64,000 bases of DNA from Pseudosulfitobacter pseudonitzschiae (GTDB lineage Bacteria; Pseudomonadota; Alphaproteobacteria; Rhodobacterales; Rhodobacteraceae): contig NZ_CP022415.1 of the NCBI RefSeq assembly GCF_002222635.1, forward strand, positions 2,108,001-2,172,000, written 5' to 3'. A program made the translations under genes and the position numbers. Positions 62,336 to 64,000 of this stretch are shown here, one piece after another. Each line of letters starts with the position of its first letter. Within the stretch, counting starts at the first letter, position 1. The notes under the pieces are model-generated. The model searched no databases. It had not been told where the DNA came from and saw only the letters and a program-made list of their open reading frames with translations.

Positions 62336-62339
62336 TTAG
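62336..62339. repeat. Right target-site duplication TTAG
   Basis: The right partner of the duplication at 60887-60890. The bases that follow include GAGAACTAA on the minus strand, the displaced ribosome-binding site of the small gene at 60661-60885. Confidence 0.9.
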
Positions 62340-62382
62340 TTCTCCCCTCGTTTATCGAAAATATATCTGCGGACGCCCCCGA

Positions 62383-63420
62383 TCACTTCCTGCGCAGCCG
62401 CTGCACTCGCTCCGCCGCACGGTTGATCTGTGCCGCCCGCGAAGTAACTTGTTCACGCGTGTTCGTTATCGGATTCCTCGTGTAGGCAGCGGCATTCCCT
62501 GTCACCGTCGATGCCGCCTTCTTGGTCTGTTGATAGGCTTTGCCGCCTGCAGCTCCGGCAAGACGGGACGATGCGCGGCCAAGCCCTGCCGTAACCATAT
62601 CTTGAAGGCCGATGTTACCTGTAATCGCCGTCACAATCATGGGCACCATGGCTGCCAGCAATGTCGACAGGCACAGGACGCCCAGAACAGGCGTGACCTG
62701 CCCGATAGATGTGATCGCCACGGGGTCGCCCACCAGATCAATGACGGCCCCGAGAAGCCCTATGACGGTCGCAAAAACCGCGGCGATGACGACGGGATAA
62801 AATGAAAACGCGACGACCGCGCTCAACCATCGTTCAAAGTAGCCTTTTGACCAACTGAACATCGTGCAGAGGATCGCAAGCGGTGCCAGGCCGATCAACA
62901 GGGTGATGACGATCCGGGAACCGACCATAAGAAGCGCCACCACGGCGGAAAATACTGCCATTAGAAGCCACACAATGCCGTTGATGACCGATCCCAAGAT
63001 ATTCAGCCGCCCCGCGGTTACGTTGGCGTAGTCTGCCACGCGGGCGAGAATATCATCAAAGGACGCAGCAAATGATCTGGGGCCACTCAAGGCATCACCG
63101 GTCCCGCTGACCACTGAATTTACCAGTGCAGCTGACACCCCGTCGAACAGGTCAAAAACAGCGTTTGCCAACGAGTTGAACTGACTCCAGTTTTGTAAGA
63201 AACCGGCAATCAGCACCATTTTCAGCGATGTGACAAGGACCGTCTCCTGTGTCATGGGCACCGTCTGAGAACCAAGGTTGATCAGCATGAGGATCACTGC
63301 AATCGTCGCTAGGATTTGCCCCGTCGAACCAAGCTGCGCCGCTACCTGGCCAAACTGCTGTTCTGCCACTCCATCCAGCACGCCGATGACGGATGTATAA
63401 ATCTTTTCAACAAATCCCAT
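62383..63420 (-). CDS. VirB6/TrbL-type conjugal transfer membrane protein
   Basis: About 345 residues. Two starts are possible: the ATG at 63426, which overlaps the stop of the preceding gene, or the one at 63420, which is better spaced from GGGAG. It begins MGFVEKIYTSVIGVLDGVAE, carries six or seven transmembrane segments (from GQILATIAVILMLINLG to VLGVLCLSTLLAAMVPMIV) and has a basic, alanine-rich tail. This is the VirB6/TrbL layout: the inner-membrane channel component of type IV secretion. Its presence in this element indicates a self-transmissible conjugative machinery that continues beyond the window. It ends 37 bp before the ribosome-binding site of the next small gene. Confidence 0.85.
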   Translation of the reverse strand: MGFVEKIYTSVIGVLDGVAEQQFGQVAAQLGSTGQILATIAVILMLINLGSQTVPMTQETVLVTSLKMVLIAGFLQNWSQFNSLANAVFDLFDGVSAALVNSVVSGTGDALSGPRSFAASFDDILARVADYANVTAGRLNILGSVINGIVWLLMAVFSAVVALLMVGSRIVITLLIGLAPLAILCTMFSWSKGYFERWLSAVVAFSFYPVVIAAVFATVIGLLGAVIDLVGDPVAITSIGQVTPVLGVLCLSTLLAAMVPMIVTAITGNIGLQDMVTAGLGRASSRLAGAAGGKAYQQTKKAASTVTGNAAAYTRNPITNTREQVTSRAAQINRAAERVQRLRRK

Positions 63421-63422
63421 GC

Positions 63423-63929
63423 TCATTCTCCCATGATGATGGTTTGGCAAAGCTGTCCGAACTCAGACGCTATCGCCCGCTTTTCCTGCTGCATCGCGCG
63501 CTCGATCTCGCGCAGCTGTCGGCCCTGATCCGGTGTGAATTCTGATGCGCTGTCGTCTGGCAATTGCGCTAGAAGCTGCTCAAGTTCAGGGCGCATGTCA
63601 TCCCAAGATGGAAACATCAGATCACAGGAACACTGGCCCGCCGCAACGACGGCGCGGGACCTTTGCAGGTAATAATAGTCCTGCATAAGCCCTGTTTTCC
63701 ATTGGTATCCGCGTGGCTGGACCATGACCCAGCCGGGGCGAAAAGGGTGGTCGGGACAGAAGCGGCCGTTGAGCTTTTGCATATCGACATATTCAGTTTG
63801 GTCGTCCGTTGGTTTGGAAAATTCTGGGATCGTCAGGTCAGTGAAATCCTGTGGGGCGGCATCCTCCGCCGCTACCGACGCGGCCATGAAAAAGGCGGTT
63901 GAGATTGTGGGAATGAGTGTGAAATTCAT
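63423..63929 (-). CDS. Exported protein of the type IV secretion cluster
   Basis: A 168-residue protein with a signal peptide (MNFTLIPTISTAFFMAASVA). The mature part is rich in acidic residues, has three or four cysteines (FCPDHPF, QCSCDLMF, LCQTIIMGE) and an amphipathic C-terminal helix (REIERAMQQEKRAIASEFGQ). It ends with a 3-bp overlap to the VirB6 start codon. Position and signal peptide suggest a periplasmic component of the conjugation apparatus, but I do not recognise the family. Confidence 0.7.
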   Translation of the reverse strand: MNFTLIPTISTAFFMAASVAAEDAAPQDFTDLTIPEFSKPTDDQTEYVDMQKLNGRFCPDHPFRPGWVMVQPRGYQWKTGLMQDYYYLQRSRAVVAAGQCSCDLMFPSWDDMRPELEQLLAQLPDDSASEFTPDQGRQLREIERAMQQEKRAIASEFGQLCQTIIMGE

Positions 63930-64000
63930 GGGCGGGTGTCCTTATCTAGGGGGATCAAAGTTGGATCGGTTGGCGAAGGCAGCTATCGGCTGTAACCATC

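Noticed and set aside
63930-64000. End of another conjugation gene at the right edge
   Set aside because: Two reading frames fit as the end of a gene and the stretch is too short to choose between them.

Overview
The window looks like a chromosome segment of a marine-type alphaproteobacterium of the Rhodobacterales (Roseobacter group). Pointers are the divergent putR/putA pair, a MetR-metF pair, a lone form II CoxL-like gene, a TIGR04283 glycosyltransferase, a DUF6280-like small protein and the mostly GC-rich codon use. This assignment comes from gene content read by eye, not from a database search.

Layout. Positions 1-3.1 kb carry a cut LysR regulator, a pirin and a DUF5996-acetyltransferase fusion. 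From 3.5 to 9.5 kb lie a VOC protein, two exported or membrane proteins and a tightly coupled four-gene minus-strand operon led by a Tat-type FAD oxidoreductase. A helicase remnant and tRNA-Leu(UAA) follow at 9.9-10.4 kb. The core block from 10.4 to 49.7 kb holds proline catabolism (putR/putA), a rhomboid protease, a GFA protein, inositol monophosphatase, metR/metF, a thioesterase, DUF2235 and CoxL-like genes, valS, two PLP aminotransferases, an MsbA-like exporter, ygfZ, CobW plus amidohydrolase, a LysR regulator, a complete peptide-type ABC transporter (SBP, two permeases, two ATPases), efp, cobQ, a PopZ-like acidic protein, a TolC protein and a Pcm-like methyltransferase.

A broken SDR gene and tRNA-Cys (50601-50674) mark the border to an integrated element. 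Just inside are a tyrosine integrase and two small HTH proteins in one operon, then a divergent phage-type XRE regulator with a small membrane protein. At the far right are VirB6/TrbL and another type IV secretion protein, so the whole is probably an integrative conjugative element that runs past the window.

The most interesting part is a six-gene, one-strand operon at 53876-59757: an XRE regulator, a small membrane protein, a complete cytosine-5 DNA methyltransferase, a phosphoribosyltransferase-like protein, an ORC/CDC6-like P-loop ATPase and an unrecognised protein with two Rossmann-like halves. The last four are overlapping or within 4 nt of each other. No restriction nuclease is recognisable, so this reads as a candidate methylation-linked anti-phage or anti-plasmid system. 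It is flanked by about 238-bp direct repeats (53514-53751 and 60536-60774, about 94% identical). Each repeat copy keeps one intact and one truncated member of a convergent gene pair, so recombination between them would remove the cargo and restore both genes. An IS701-type element (60891-62335, TTAG target duplication) has then inserted between the Shine-Dalgarno sequence and the start codon of the small gene behind virB6.
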